From Candidatus Wolframiiraptor sp. (GTDB taxonomy: Archaea > Thermoproteota > Nitrososphaeria_A > Caldarchaeales > Wolframiiraptoraceae), in NCBI GenBank assembly GCA_003660635.1, contig QMUP01000066.1, positions 1 through 5,781 of the forward strand: 5,781 nucleotides of DNA, given 5' to 3'. The notes under the pieces are model-generated. The model did not search any database. It was given only the letters and a program-made list of their open reading frames with translations, and was not told the DNA's origin. The position numbers were made by a program, and so were the translations under genes. Below are positions 1-5,459 of this stretch, one piece after another; the first letter of the stretch is position 1; each line of letters begins with the position of its first letter.

Positions 1-167
1 GATTCTATGAGTTGGAGCAGTTCTCGATCAGGGAGAAGCGCTTTTACGTCTGATGGGAGATTTAACCCTATAACATTTTCAACGAATGACCTTGGCACAA
101 ATTCTTCATCGGTGACCATGAAGCCATAATCTCTCTCCTCATCCAAGCTGTAACTGATTATCCGCAT
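1..167 (-). CDS. Partial CDS, N-terminus of a fumarylacetoacetate hydrolase (FAH)-family-like protein
   Basis: The minus strand is open from an ATG at 165-167 to the left edge, giving 55 codons with no stop. The protein starts MRIISYSLDEERDYGFMV and continues through a charged stretch to LLPDRELLQLIE. Enzymes of the FAH superfamily (decarboxylases, hydrolases and isomerases acting on 2-oxo or acylpyruvate substrates) often begin with a small lid domain of this form: M-R-(I/L)-(V/I)-(S/R)-(Y/F), a charged turn, then Y-G. That is the only basis for the family call. The metal-binding catalytic core lies outside the window, so the reaction cannot be named. The ATG sits about 26 bases from the centre of an A/T box at 191-200, suggesting a leaderless message. 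It lies 36 bases behind the methyltransferase stop on the same strand. That it is a real gene is fairly secure; the family is moderate. Confidence 0.6.
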   Translation of the reverse strand, partial: MRIISYSLDEERDYGFMVTDEEFVPRSFVENVIGLNLPSDVKALLPDRELLQLIE

Positions 168-185
168 CGAGTTGACATAATATGT

Positions 186-200
186 CTGAGATATATTGTT
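186..200 (-). promoter_or_regulatory. TATA-like box for the left-edge gene
   Basis: On the minus strand this reads AACAATATATCTCAG. The ATATAT core (191-196) is centred about 26 bases before the A of the ATG at 167, the usual distance between an archaeal TATA box and the transcription start. Transcription would therefore begin at or next to the start codon. This suggests the left-edge gene can be transcribed independently of the methyltransferase upstream. No clear BRE purine run precedes it. Confidence 0.4.
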
Positions 201-203
201 TAT

Positions 204-1217
204 CTACACACGGGGCTTTCTCATTAGGAGGATGCTCTCCCTGGCCTCGCCTATCTTGATCACCCTCCGCGTGGTTGCCACCCTCTTATTAACGGCGATG
301 AGCCGCTCTCCCTCAAATCCCACATCTTCAGCTAGCTTCATTATCAGGGTATCGGATTCGACGACCCTATCTGGAAAGACCCCTCCGGCGACGACTATGG
401 CCACCCTACCACCCGGCTTGAGAACCCTAAACATCTCCTCCAAGCACAGCCTCATATCATGAAAATACGCTTTCGCCACTTCGGGCAGATTTAGTTCAGG
501 AAAATAGTCGACTACGTTTTTCGGATTAAATCCCAGATACGACCTCACCGGATCCACTTGGACGTTTCCGAAGAATAATTCATACTCAATCTTGTAGACC
601 TTTGTATATTCTATTTTGTTTAGATAGGGTGGCGAGGTGATCACGGCGTCAAATACTTCATCTTCGAGGAAATCCAGTTTCCTCGCGTCTCCGAGATATA
701 CCTCGAGCTCACATGGCTTAAAGCTAATCCGCTTAAGATCTTTAATCATCTTCTTGATGATGCGTCTGAAGAATTTCCTGAAAGGTGGAACCGGTTTCTT
801 AACGACTTTAAGGACCGCCCCATCCTTGTATGCGAAGGAGACTTTCATAGCAGCATTCATGAGAGCAAGCGTGAAGAAGTTTCGAACTACTGGGTCCTCA
901 ATCTCTCTGATCTTCTCCCTAAAGAAAATTATATCCTCCAGCGAGGGCTTGAGGAAAAACTGCTTAACAAACCCGCTGATCCCCGAGAGGTCAGGTCTCT
1001 CAAATGGCTGATTTAACAGCCATCGGGCTGTCTCCCTCAATTTCTCCAGATCATAGTCTGCTATCTTGACTTGAGTAACGAAAACGGCGAGAGGAGCTAC
1101 ATCAACTCCTACACCATTAACCCCGACCTCTTTACAGGCAAGTAAAGTCGTCCCCGATCCGACGAATGGATCTAGGACCTTATCACCAGAGTTGACTTTG
1201 AATTCCTTGAACATCAT
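204..1217 (-). CDS. SPPY-class amino-methyltransferase (N4-cytosine type, orphan), body of a frame-broken gene
   Basis: This 337-residue frame is the body of an S-adenosylmethionine-dependent amino-methyltransferase. Motif I, D-P-F-V-G-S-G-T-T, is at residues 16-24, with the adenosyl-binding acidic strand GVGVDV at 35-40. A GDAR motif is at 177-180 and the catalytic motif IV T-S-P-P-Y at 194-198, followed by NKIEYTKVYKIE. A helix ending RVLKPGGRVAIVVAGG (264-279) follows, and the C-terminus is ESILLMRK. S-P-P-Y is typical of enzymes methylating the exocyclic N4 of cytosine, usually in DNA, though some relatives act on RNA. The order (AdoMet site first, catalytic motif later, about 170 residues apart) differs from the beta-class order. 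The helical basic insert at 85-165 may include target recognition. The visible start leaves only 15 residues before motif I, which is short. The missing N-terminus lies upstream in another frame (1246-1350). No restriction enzyme gene is adjacent. Confidence 0.85.
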   Translation of the reverse strand: MMFKEFKVNSGDKVLDPFVGSGTTLLACKEVGVNGVGVDVAPLAVFVTQVKIADYDLEKLRETARWLLNQPFERPDLSGISGFVKQFFLKPSLEDIIFFREKIREIEDPVVRNFFTLALMNAAMKVSFAYKDGAVLKVVKKPVPPFRKFFRRIIKKMIKDLKRISFKPCELEVYLGDARKLDFLEDEVFDAVITSPPYLNKIEYTKVYKIEYELFFGNVQVDPVRSYLGFNPKNVVDYFPELNLPEVAKAYFHDMRLCLEEMFRVLKPGGRVAIVVAGGVFPDRVVESDTLIMKLAEDVGFEGERLIAVNKRVATTRRVIKIGEARESILLMRKPRV

Positions 1218-1245
1218 GTGGACAAATTCCCGGGAGAATCCCTCC

Positions 1246-1350
1246 TTAAAGAAAAAACCATCGATAAACTGGAATATCCTTATTCGGGACGAACGTCACG
1301 AGCCTACCCAAATCCCAACGTTCCTCATAAATAACCATGACACCGCTCAT
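1246..1350 (-). pseudogene. Displaced N-terminal piece of the methyltransferase, ended by a frame break
   Basis: From the ATG at 1348-1350 the minus strand encodes 34 residues, including RLVTFVPNKDIPVYRWFF, then stops at TAA (1246-1248). An alternative start is the ATG at 1336-1338. Just before the stop lies a run of six T (A at 1252-1257 on the plus strand). If one base is skipped here, reading continues as F-K-E-G-F-S-R-E-F-V-H directly into the MMFKEFKVNSGDKVLDPF of the downstream frame, giving a single protein of about 381 residues. From memory of the family, a segment of the form TFVPNK...P...WF..KEGFSR before DPF-G-G is what such methyltransferases carry, so the two pieces belong together. 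The break could be an assembly error, a real inactivating mutation or programmed recoding. A TATA-like box upstream of this start, and none near 1217, favours 1350 or 1338 as the true start. Confidence 0.75.
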
Positions 1351-1362
1351 TTTTTCCGGGCC

Positions 1363-1378
1363 ACTAATAAATTTAAAC
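1363..1378 (-). promoter_or_regulatory. TATA-like box for the methyltransferase
   Basis: The minus strand reads GTTTAAATTTATTAGT, with a strong TTTAAATTTA core (1368-1377). Its centre lies about 22 bases before the ATG at 1350 and 34 before the ATG at 1338. That spacing puts transcription start close to 1346-1350, so the message begins at or just after the first ATG. Together with the reading-frame evidence, this supports the gene beginning here rather than at 1217. Confidence 0.5.
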
Positions 1379-1544
1379 TAAAAATCAGGAGATTACGTCA
1401 TTAAGATCGATTCTTTAATTAATTAACTAGTCAAACGCGCAGCCCATGTCCTGAGAATACGCTACCTCCCTTAATCGAGCACATCCGGAAACAACATCGA
1501 AGCGACACACGATTTCCCTCAAAACGAGAACATAGAGCTTGTCG
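1379..1544. other. Gene-poor A/T-rich spacer
   Basis: I see no convincing gene here. The stretch contains a perfect 12-base palindrome, TTAATTAATTAA, at 1415-1426. It also contains most of a 45-codon minus-strand frame (1427-1564) starting MKLLYPSDKLYVLVLREIV, which I do not recognise and which has no good promoter. No rRNA, tRNA or tandem repeat was visible. Confidence 0.4.
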
Positions 1545-1856
1545 CTAGGATAAAGTAACTTCATTCGTGTGGTTTTTCAAGTGCTTGGAGGTTTTCGCTT
1601 TCAAACCGCTTTTCTGATTTTCGTGGGATTCATTGGGGCGGAGAAGGAACGCGCTGTCGCGTTCTTTGAGGGCTTTTATTGTAGGAAAGTGGAAAGTGTG
1701 GGTTCGGCTATTATAAGCTCCTATATCGGCACCCTATCCTGCGTCTCCTTCTTCAAGGTTGTTAGAAAGCGGTTCGCGATCCACTTGGCAGATGGAGCTA
1801 CACAATATAACATTATTTACTCTTATAGCGACATGAAAGTCATAATGCTGATTTGT
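1545..1856 (-). pseudogene. Probable decayed DDE (IS5/IS4-like) transposase fragment
   Basis: Behind the lrp stop the same minus frame stays open for about 113 codons, with a single stop at 1734-1736. It reads T-D-S-K-D, then H-Y-D-F-H-V-A-I, then (after the internal stop) GADIGAYNSR, then ALKERDSAFLLRPNES, and ends at a stop at 1545-1547. That order resembles the centre of IS5/IS4-type transposases: a first D-S, then (K/F)-H-V-A-(V/I)-D, then A-D-x-A-Y-D-S, then L-x-(E/K)-R-G-x-x-x-V-I-(K/R)-x-(R/K)-x-N. There is no start codon, the spacing is shorter than usual, and the last catalytic Glu region is not visible, so it cannot be active. Terminal inverted repeats were not identified. The match is to a family pattern held in memory and is tentative; the frame could be non-coding. 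Confidence 0.33.
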
Positions 1857-1886
1857 TGACGACACATCTTTTGAATCAGTTATAGT

Positions 1887-2321
1887 TCAATCGATTATCC
1901 TTAGGATCACTGCGGTCTCCGTGCCCTTCACGCCCTCTATGTTCCTTATCATATCTATTCTCTCGTTAAGTTCGCCTATGCTCGGAGCCGAGATTATGGC
2001 CAGGGCATCGAACCTCCCGGTTAGTTCGTAGACGGTCTCCACACCGGGGACCTTCGCCACCTTATTAACCACGTCTTTTGCGGAGCTACTGTACTCGAGA
2101 TGGATGAACGTGATCGCGCTTACACCATAGCCGCGGTCGACTTCTATTGTAAATCGCTTTATTATCCCCTTTTCCTGCAATAGCTTAATCCTCCTCCTCA
2201 CAGCCCCCTCTGAAAGACCTACTTTTCGCCCTATGTCGATGAAGGACATCCTGCCGTCTTTACGCAAGAGCTCGATTATCCTAAGGTCTATATCATCTAG
2301 GAGCCTCCACTCGGCGGCCAT
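1887..2321 (-). CDS. Lrp/AsnC-family transcriptional regulator
   Basis: This 144-residue protein has the usual size and layout of the family. An N-terminal winged helix-turn-helix comes first: DIDLRIIELLRKDGRMSF, then IGRKVGLSEGAVRRRIKLLQEKGII, residues 10-54. A linker strand FTIEVDRGYG follows, then the C-terminal RAM ligand-binding and oligomerisation domain (residues 70-144). The RAM domain shows VPGVETVYELTGRFDALAII, whose T-G-x-x-D turn (101-105) lies in the region where amino-acid effectors bind. These regulators act in the cytoplasm as dimers or octamers, binding DNA according to amino-acid supply. It is divergent from ilvE across 93 bases, a classic layout for a local regulator that also represses itself. 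That it controls ilvE is inferred from position. The ATG at 2321 is well placed relative to a TATA-like box. Family call is very secure; the ligand is unknown. Confidence 0.93.
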   Translation of the reverse strand: MAAEWRLLDDIDLRIIELLRKDGRMSFIDIGRKVGLSEGAVRRRIKLLQEKGIIKRFTIEVDRGYGVSAITFIHLEYSSSAKDVVNKVAKVPGVETVYELTGRFDALAIISAPSIGELNERIDMIRNIEGVKGTETAVILRIID

Positions 2322-2346
2322 GCTTGATTCAGCAGATAATTTGCCA

Positions 2347-2358
2347 AGTTAAAAGCTT
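2347..2358 (-). promoter_or_regulatory. TATA-like box for the lrp-type gene
   Basis: The minus strand reads AAGCTTTTAACT, with the TTTTAA core (2349-2354) centred about 31 bases before the ATG at 2321. This predicts a start site about five bases before the ATG and no Shine-Dalgarno leader. A second A/T run (AAATTATC, around 2338) is too close to the ATG to serve. Confidence 0.4.
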
Positions 2359-2375
2359 ACAGCTTCCTGCACGCC

Positions 2376-2390
2376 TCGAAACCTTTATCT
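2376..2390 (+). promoter_or_regulatory. BRE plus TATA box for ilvE
   Basis: The plus strand reads TCGAAACCTTTATCT. CGAAA is a good purine-rich BRE and CTTTATC a good archaeal TATA box, centred near 2386. Transcription would start near 2412, two or three bases before the ATG at 2415, so the mRNA would be almost leaderless. The site lies in the gap shared with the divergent Lrp-type regulator, which could block or aid TBP/TFB here. No clear symmetrical operator was found. Confidence 0.6.
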
Positions 2391-2414
2391 AAGATCTCTT
2401 CAACCGAAAACCGC

Positions 2415-3311
2415 ATGGAAAAAGAGGAGCCATTAATATACATAAACGGTAAATTCTATCCGAAGAGCGAGGCCTCGGTCTCCGTCTATGATCACGGCTT
2501 CCTATATGGTGACGGCGTTTTCGAGGGGATTAGGGCATATAATGGCGTCGTCTTTAAGCTGAGAGAACATATCGAAAGGCTGTACGCGTCGGCCAAGGCC
2601 ATAATGTTAGAGATACCGATGGATAAAGAAGAAATGGTAAATGCGGTTCTTGAAACCTTGAGAAGGAATAAGCTCAAAGACGCCTATATCAGGCTACTGG
2701 TTACACGCGGAGTCGGAGACCTAGGACTCGATCCCAGGAAATGCAAGAAACCTAATGTTATAATAATTGCAGAGCCGATGCTGCCTCTCTACGGCAAGGA
2801 GTCGAAGCTGAGGGGCATATCGCTGATCTTCTCATCTGTGAGAAGGGATAGGGTAGATGCCACTACACATCAAATAAAATCCATGAACTACCTGAACAGT
2901 ATACTGGCGAAACTCGAGGCGATAGACGCGGGGGCGGATGACGCGATAATGCTTGATGAGAGGGGATTTGTGGCGGAAACCACGGCGACCAACATATTCA
3001 TCATCAGAAACGGGAAGATAATAACCCCGCCCACCACGACTGGCGCGCTTCCAGGCATCACGAGGAACTTCGTAATCGAACTCGCGGGGAAGCTTGGCTA
3101 CTCAGTCGAAGAGAGGGAGATAACGCCCTTCGAGGTCATAACAGCAGACGAAGTCTTCATAACGGGAACCGGAGCGGAGATAGTCCCTGTAACCAAGATA
3201 GCTGGGAGGGTCATAGGCCGCGGAACAGCGGGGGAGATAACGATGAGGCTCATAGAGGAATTCGAAAGGGAGAAGTCTAACGCAGCAAATGGAATAAAAA
3301 TATACGAATAA
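2415..3311 (+). CDS. ilvE: Branched-chain amino acid aminotransferase (fold-type IV PLP enzyme)
   Basis: This 298-residue protein is a class IV aminotransferase of normal length. It transfers the amino group between glutamate and the 2-oxo acids of leucine, isoleucine and valine, the last biosynthetic and first catabolic step, in the cytoplasm. The N-terminal domain has YINGKFYPKSEASVSVYDHG and FLYGDGVFEGIR (residues 29-40; Tyr31 and Arg40 match substrate-pocket residues of E. coli IlvE). TRGVGDLGLDP is at 97-107. The catalytic Lys is K155 in HQIKSMNYLN, and the Glu that pairs with the PLP pyridine nitrogen is E188 in FVAETTATNIF. TGALPGITR (209-217) and the phosphate-binding turn ITGTGAEIVPV (249-259) follow. 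YGDGVFEG and TGxLPGITR favour branched-chain rather than D-amino-acid or aminodeoxychorismate enzymes. No key residue is missing. The ATG at 2415 directly follows the promoter. Neighbouring ilvB/C/D/leu genes are not in the window. Confidence 0.93.
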   Translation: MEKEEPLIYINGKFYPKSEASVSVYDHGFLYGDGVFEGIRAYNGVVFKLREHIERLYASAKAIMLEIPMDKEEMVNAVLETLRRNKLKDAYIRLLVTRGVGDLGLDPRKCKKPNVIIIAEPMLPLYGKESKLRGISLIFSSVRRDRVDATTHQIKSMNYLNSILAKLEAIDAGADDAIMLDERGFVAETTATNIFIIRNGKIITPPTTTGALPGITRNFVIELAGKLGYSVEEREITPFEVITADEVFITGTGAEIVPVTKIAGRVIGRGTAGEITMRLIEEFEREKSNAANGIKIYE

Positions 3312-3419
3312 CATCGGCTTTCAAAACTTGAATTCGGGAGGACGCGCCATCCATCATGTTCGTTGATTGTCGCAGCTCAATTATATAAATGTCTATTTGA
3401 CACGTAATTATGAGTTCGG
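3312..3419 (+). promoter_or_regulatory. Intergenic gap with TATA box for the dolichol-kinase-like gene
   Basis: The gap holds TTATATAAAT at 3381-3390, a strong TATA box centred near 3385. Transcription start is predicted around 3411, leaving about nine untranslated bases before the ATG at 3420. An out-of-frame ATG at 3410 would give only a seven-residue peptide and is probably ignored. An in-frame TGA at 3411-3413 rules out a longer protein. No obvious T-run terminator for ilvE is seen at the left end of the gap. Confidence 0.55.
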
Positions 3420-4082
3420 ATGATCTCTCCTGAAGAGGTTATCATAGCGATAGTTCTCTTCGCTTGGATTCTATTATTGACGAGCTTTCTAACGAGGAAG
3501 CTCTATGACCTTATGATTAGAAGAGGTTTAGAGCATGGAGTTGCGGTCTATTACAATCGGAAGATCGTCCACATATTCGCCGGCGGATTGGTCGCTTTCA
3601 TCGCTCCATTTCACTTCGAGAGCCCGTTGATACCCTCAATCTTTGCCGCAATTTTAGCAATTATGACATATATCCCGCATAGGACCGGGAAGCTCCTGTA
3701 CTGGTTCCAAGTCCCGGAGAACATGTATGAAGTTCATTTCTGTATAATGTGGGGCGTCGGATTAGCGGCGGGCTGGCTGTTGACCGGGAATCCGTGGTTT
3801 GGAGCTCTTCCGATAATCTTTATGTCGATAGGGGATGCCGTAACCGGTCTACTGAGAAACGCGATGTTCAAGAGGAGGACGAAGTCTTGGTGGGGAAACC
3901 TGGCCATGGCCATAACAACCATCCCCATAGGCGCCACGATTTTAGGGATCCCAGGAGCCATAGCGGCTTTGATCTGCAGCTTCGTGGAACACTACGAGTT
4001 CGGAGTAATAGATGATAACATAACCGTTCCGTTAACCGCGTTGCTGCTTCTCATCGCCCTAACCCACGTCTTCAACTTCTAA
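3420..4082 (+). CDS. Dolichol/phytol kinase-family membrane protein (CTP-dependent polyprenol kinase-like)
   Basis: This 220-residue protein has about seven hydrophobic segments (roughly 6-24, 49-64, 69-85, 107-122, 126-145, 162-187 and 201-218). It carries the signature of the SEC59/VTE5 family, which phosphorylates long-chain isoprenoid alcohols such as dolichol, phytol or geranylgeraniol, usually from CTP, at the membrane. Visible family features are N-R-K-I-V-H-I-F-A-G-G (46-56), with the conserved R-K-x-x-H. After it come F-M-S-I-G-D-A-V-T-G-L (134-144), a basic K-R-R-T-K (151-155), W-W-G-N-L-A-M (157-163) and D-D-N-I-T-V-P-L (198-205). In archaea such an enzyme could supply lipid-linked sugar carriers for glycosylation or salvage geranylgeraniol for ether lipids; the sequence does not say which. 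The family's usual G-S after the basic loop is G-N here. It is monocistronic and convergent with the antiporter gene. Confidence 0.82.
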   Translation: MISPEEVIIAIVLFAWILLLTSFLTRKLYDLMIRRGLEHGVAVYYNRKIVHIFAGGLVAFIAPFHFESPLIPSIFAAILAIMTYIPHRTGKLLYWFQVPENMYEVHFCIMWGVGLAAGWLLTGNPWFGALPIIFMSIGDAVTGLLRNAMFKRRTKSWWGNLAMAITTIPIGATILGIPGAIAALICSFVEHYEFGVIDDNITVPLTALLLLIALTHVFNF

Positions 4083-4090
4083 AAATAACA
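4080..4090 (-). terminator. T-rich terminator candidate for the antiporter gene
   Basis: Past the antiporter stop, the minus strand reads TGTTATTTTTA, a T-rich tract of the kind that ends archaeal transcription. It begins about 32 bases beyond the stop and overlaps the last codon of the convergent kinase-like gene. No comparable T-run was found for the plus-strand gene in this 40-base gap. Confidence 0.3.
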
Positions 4091-4122
4091 AGCCGACACC
4101 CCGCGCGCCTTTCATAACCACT

Positions 4123-5379
4123 TTACGAGAAGATCTTCCTGAACCTCGGGCTCCCAATGGCATATGCTGTTACGGCCGAGATTATTGAAGTGTATATTAT
4201 CACCTGCGTTGCCAGCTGCTCAACGAGCTCCGCGAATGCTAGATTATAGGTGGCGAGCACGCTTGCCAAAACCGCTGCTGCTAACCCCCTGCCGCAGAGG
4301 AAGATCATGGAGAATTCGTCAATCCGTGAAATCGTGGCTTTTACGCAGCTCACTATGGTCGAGAAGACTCTCGCAAATATCAGGACTACCGTTAGGAGCA
4401 AGCCCATGATGAAGGCCGCCGCATCTGGGACATAAAATATCATTCCGAGGAATGCGAAGAAATAAGTCCTCATCAAGAAAGATAGCTGCGCGTAAAACTT
4501 CTTCGAATACCACCTCAGGGAGGGCAGCGTATCCTCAGATCTCTCCTCGAGGGACACGGAGGGGGCTTTAGAGACCCTCCGGAATGCGGTCTTCCAAGAC
4601 GAAAACAACGCGATGTTCCTCAAAGTTATTCCGAGCAGAAACGTGGTTAACGCCCCGCTGCCCCCAACCTGTTCGGAGGCGGCGTATATGAGGATCACCA
4701 ACCCCAAAATTAAAACGTCTCCGTAAGGTCTTTCCCGAATATACAGCAGCAGCTTCGATATGAAAAAAGCGGAGGCCACGCCGATTATTCCGCTTATGAC
4801 AAGGGCGCCCACGATTTCCCTAGAAATCATTTCGGGGGCGACCGCCGATTCGGGGAGAATTATTACCCTTAGAAGTAGCATGACGATTACGATCACGATG
4901 CCGTCGGTGATAACGGACTCGATGCTCAGCATATTCTTGGCGAAGGAGCTTATCTTCATCCTAGAAACCATGGGGATTATCACGGCCGAACTCGTCCCAC
5001 CCACCATCACGCCTAGCAAGGCGCTCTCGATGACGCTCCACGAAAATATCCCCGTGAAGATGAGGACCGTAAATAATGCGGAAAGGGCTACTCCGAGAAA
5101 GGCGTAGAGTATCGCCCTCGGGGTCTCCGAGAAAACCCTCGATAAGGGGAAGTTTATCCCGCTTTCAAATAGAACTATCGCCAAGGTCAAGGCCGCGAAA
5201 TATGGGGCGAGGGACATCAACGGCTCCCGTGGGAGAACATGTAGGATCGGGCCGAATAGGGCGCCTAGGAATATGAGGGCAAGTATATCGGGGATCCCGA
5301 ACTTCTCGTGAACTATATCCGCTATGAAGCCTATGATCAGGATTCCGGCCCCGATTAGGAGTGCTAAGGATGGATCCAA
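4123..5379 (-). CDS. Cation/proton antiporter, CPA1 NhaP-like
   Basis: This 418-residue membrane protein has about 12-13 hydrophobic segments and the layout of a CPA-type Na+(or K+)/H+ antiporter, which exchanges cytoplasmic cations for protons to hold pH and salt balance. Family landmarks are GIPDILALIFLGALFGP (28-44), F-E-S-G (71-74), G-G-T-S-S-A-V (127-133), E-S-V-I-T-D-G (154-160) and G-G-S-G-A-L-T-T-F-L-L-G (239-250). Later landmarks are R304 in FLMRTYFFAFLG and C-G-R-G-L-A-A-A (362-369). E154, S155 and D159 fit the ion site of NhaP-type proteins, but T158 replaces the usual Asn and S130 replaces the Asp of T-D-P. A polar loop (256-300) joins the two halves. The start is TTG at 5377-5379. 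An in-frame TGA lies six codons upstream, and no ATG or GTG precedes the first membrane segment. The ion specificity is not determined. Confidence 0.88.
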   Translation of the reverse strand: MDPSLALLIGAGILIIGFIADIVHEKFGIPDILALIFLGALFGPILHVLPREPLMSLAPYFAALTLAIVLFESGINFPLSRVFSETPRAILYAFLGVALSALFTVLIFTGIFSWSVIESALLGVMVGGTSSAVIIPMVSRMKISSFAKNMLSIESVITDGIVIVIVMLLLRVIILPESAVAPEMISREIVGALVISGIIGVASAFFISKLLLYIRERPYGDVLILGLVILIYAASEQVGGSGALTTFLLGITLRNIALFSSWKTAFRRVSKAPSVSLEERSEDTLPSLRWYSKKFYAQLSFLMRTYFFAFLGMIFYVPDAAAFIMGLLLTVVLIFARVFSTIVSCVKATISRIDEFSMIFLCGRGLAAAVLASVLATYNLAFAELVEQLATQVIIYTSIISAVTAYAIGSPRFRKIFS

Positions 5380-5406
5380 GAGACTCGTTAATCAGCGAGC
5401 CATCGG

Positions 5407-5418
5407 ACTAATTAAGTT
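5407..5418 (-). promoter_or_regulatory. TATA-like box for the antiporter gene
   Basis: The minus strand reads TAACTTAATTAG in this stretch, centred about 32 bases before the TTG at 5379. It predicts a start site near 5386 and a leader of about seven bases with no Shine-Dalgarno sequence. It lies downstream of the tRNA terminator, consistent with a separate transcript. Confidence 0.38.
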
Positions 5419-5438
5419 ACCCTTTTAGGCCGAAACCA

Positions 5439-5450
5439 GCAAAAAACTAA
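5439..5450 (-). terminator. T-run terminator of tRNA-Ser
   Basis: Starting about ten bases after the tRNA discriminator, the minus strand reads CTTTAGTTTTTTG. The six consecutive T (5441-5446) are a typical archaeal oligo-T terminator. It separates the tRNA transcript from the antiporter promoter that follows. Confidence 0.55.
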
Positions 5451-5459
5451 AGGTTAGTG

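Noticed and set aside
3..53. Possible C-terminus on the plus strand (FYELEQFSIREKRFYV then stop)
   Set aside because: The minus strand over the same bases is open for 55 codons with an ATG, a well-placed TATA box and a protein-like N-terminus, so the plus reading is probably a shadow.
637..1011. Long plus-strand frame opposite the methyltransferase
   Set aside because: Antisense to a gene with clear catalytic motifs; Ser-rich composition with no motif of its own.
1415..1426. Palindrome TTAATTAATTAA considered as an operator or attachment site
   Set aside because: A simple A/T repeat palindrome with no second copy and no neighbouring integrase or promoter arrangement.
1427..1564. 45-codon minus-strand frame starting MKLLYPSDKLYV
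   Set aside because: Starts with ATG and has a plausible composition, but there is no promoter, no recognised family and no length to support it. It could be part of the decayed element.
1644..1667. Ten-pair hairpin AAGGAACGCG-CTGT-CGCGTTCTTT considered as a small RNA or terminator
   Set aside because: It has one G-T position, no following T-run, no C/D or H/ACA boxes and no promoter. It lies inside the transposase-like frame, so it may be chance.
1569..1859. Plus-strand 96-codon frame with GTG start
   Set aside because: No TATA box or Shine-Dalgarno sequence at a suitable distance, no recognisable motif, and codon use unlike its neighbours. The opposite strand shows a transposase-like pattern, so this is probably an antisense shadow.
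3410..3433. ATG at 3410 as the start of the kinase-like gene or as a regulatory peptide
   Set aside because: It is out of frame with the main gene and stops after seven codons; nothing suggests a functional leader peptide.
4760..5107. Long plus-strand frame opposite the antiporter gene
   Set aside because: It lies wholly inside a well-supported membrane-protein gene and reads as Thr/Ile/Met-rich sequence typical of an antisense shadow.
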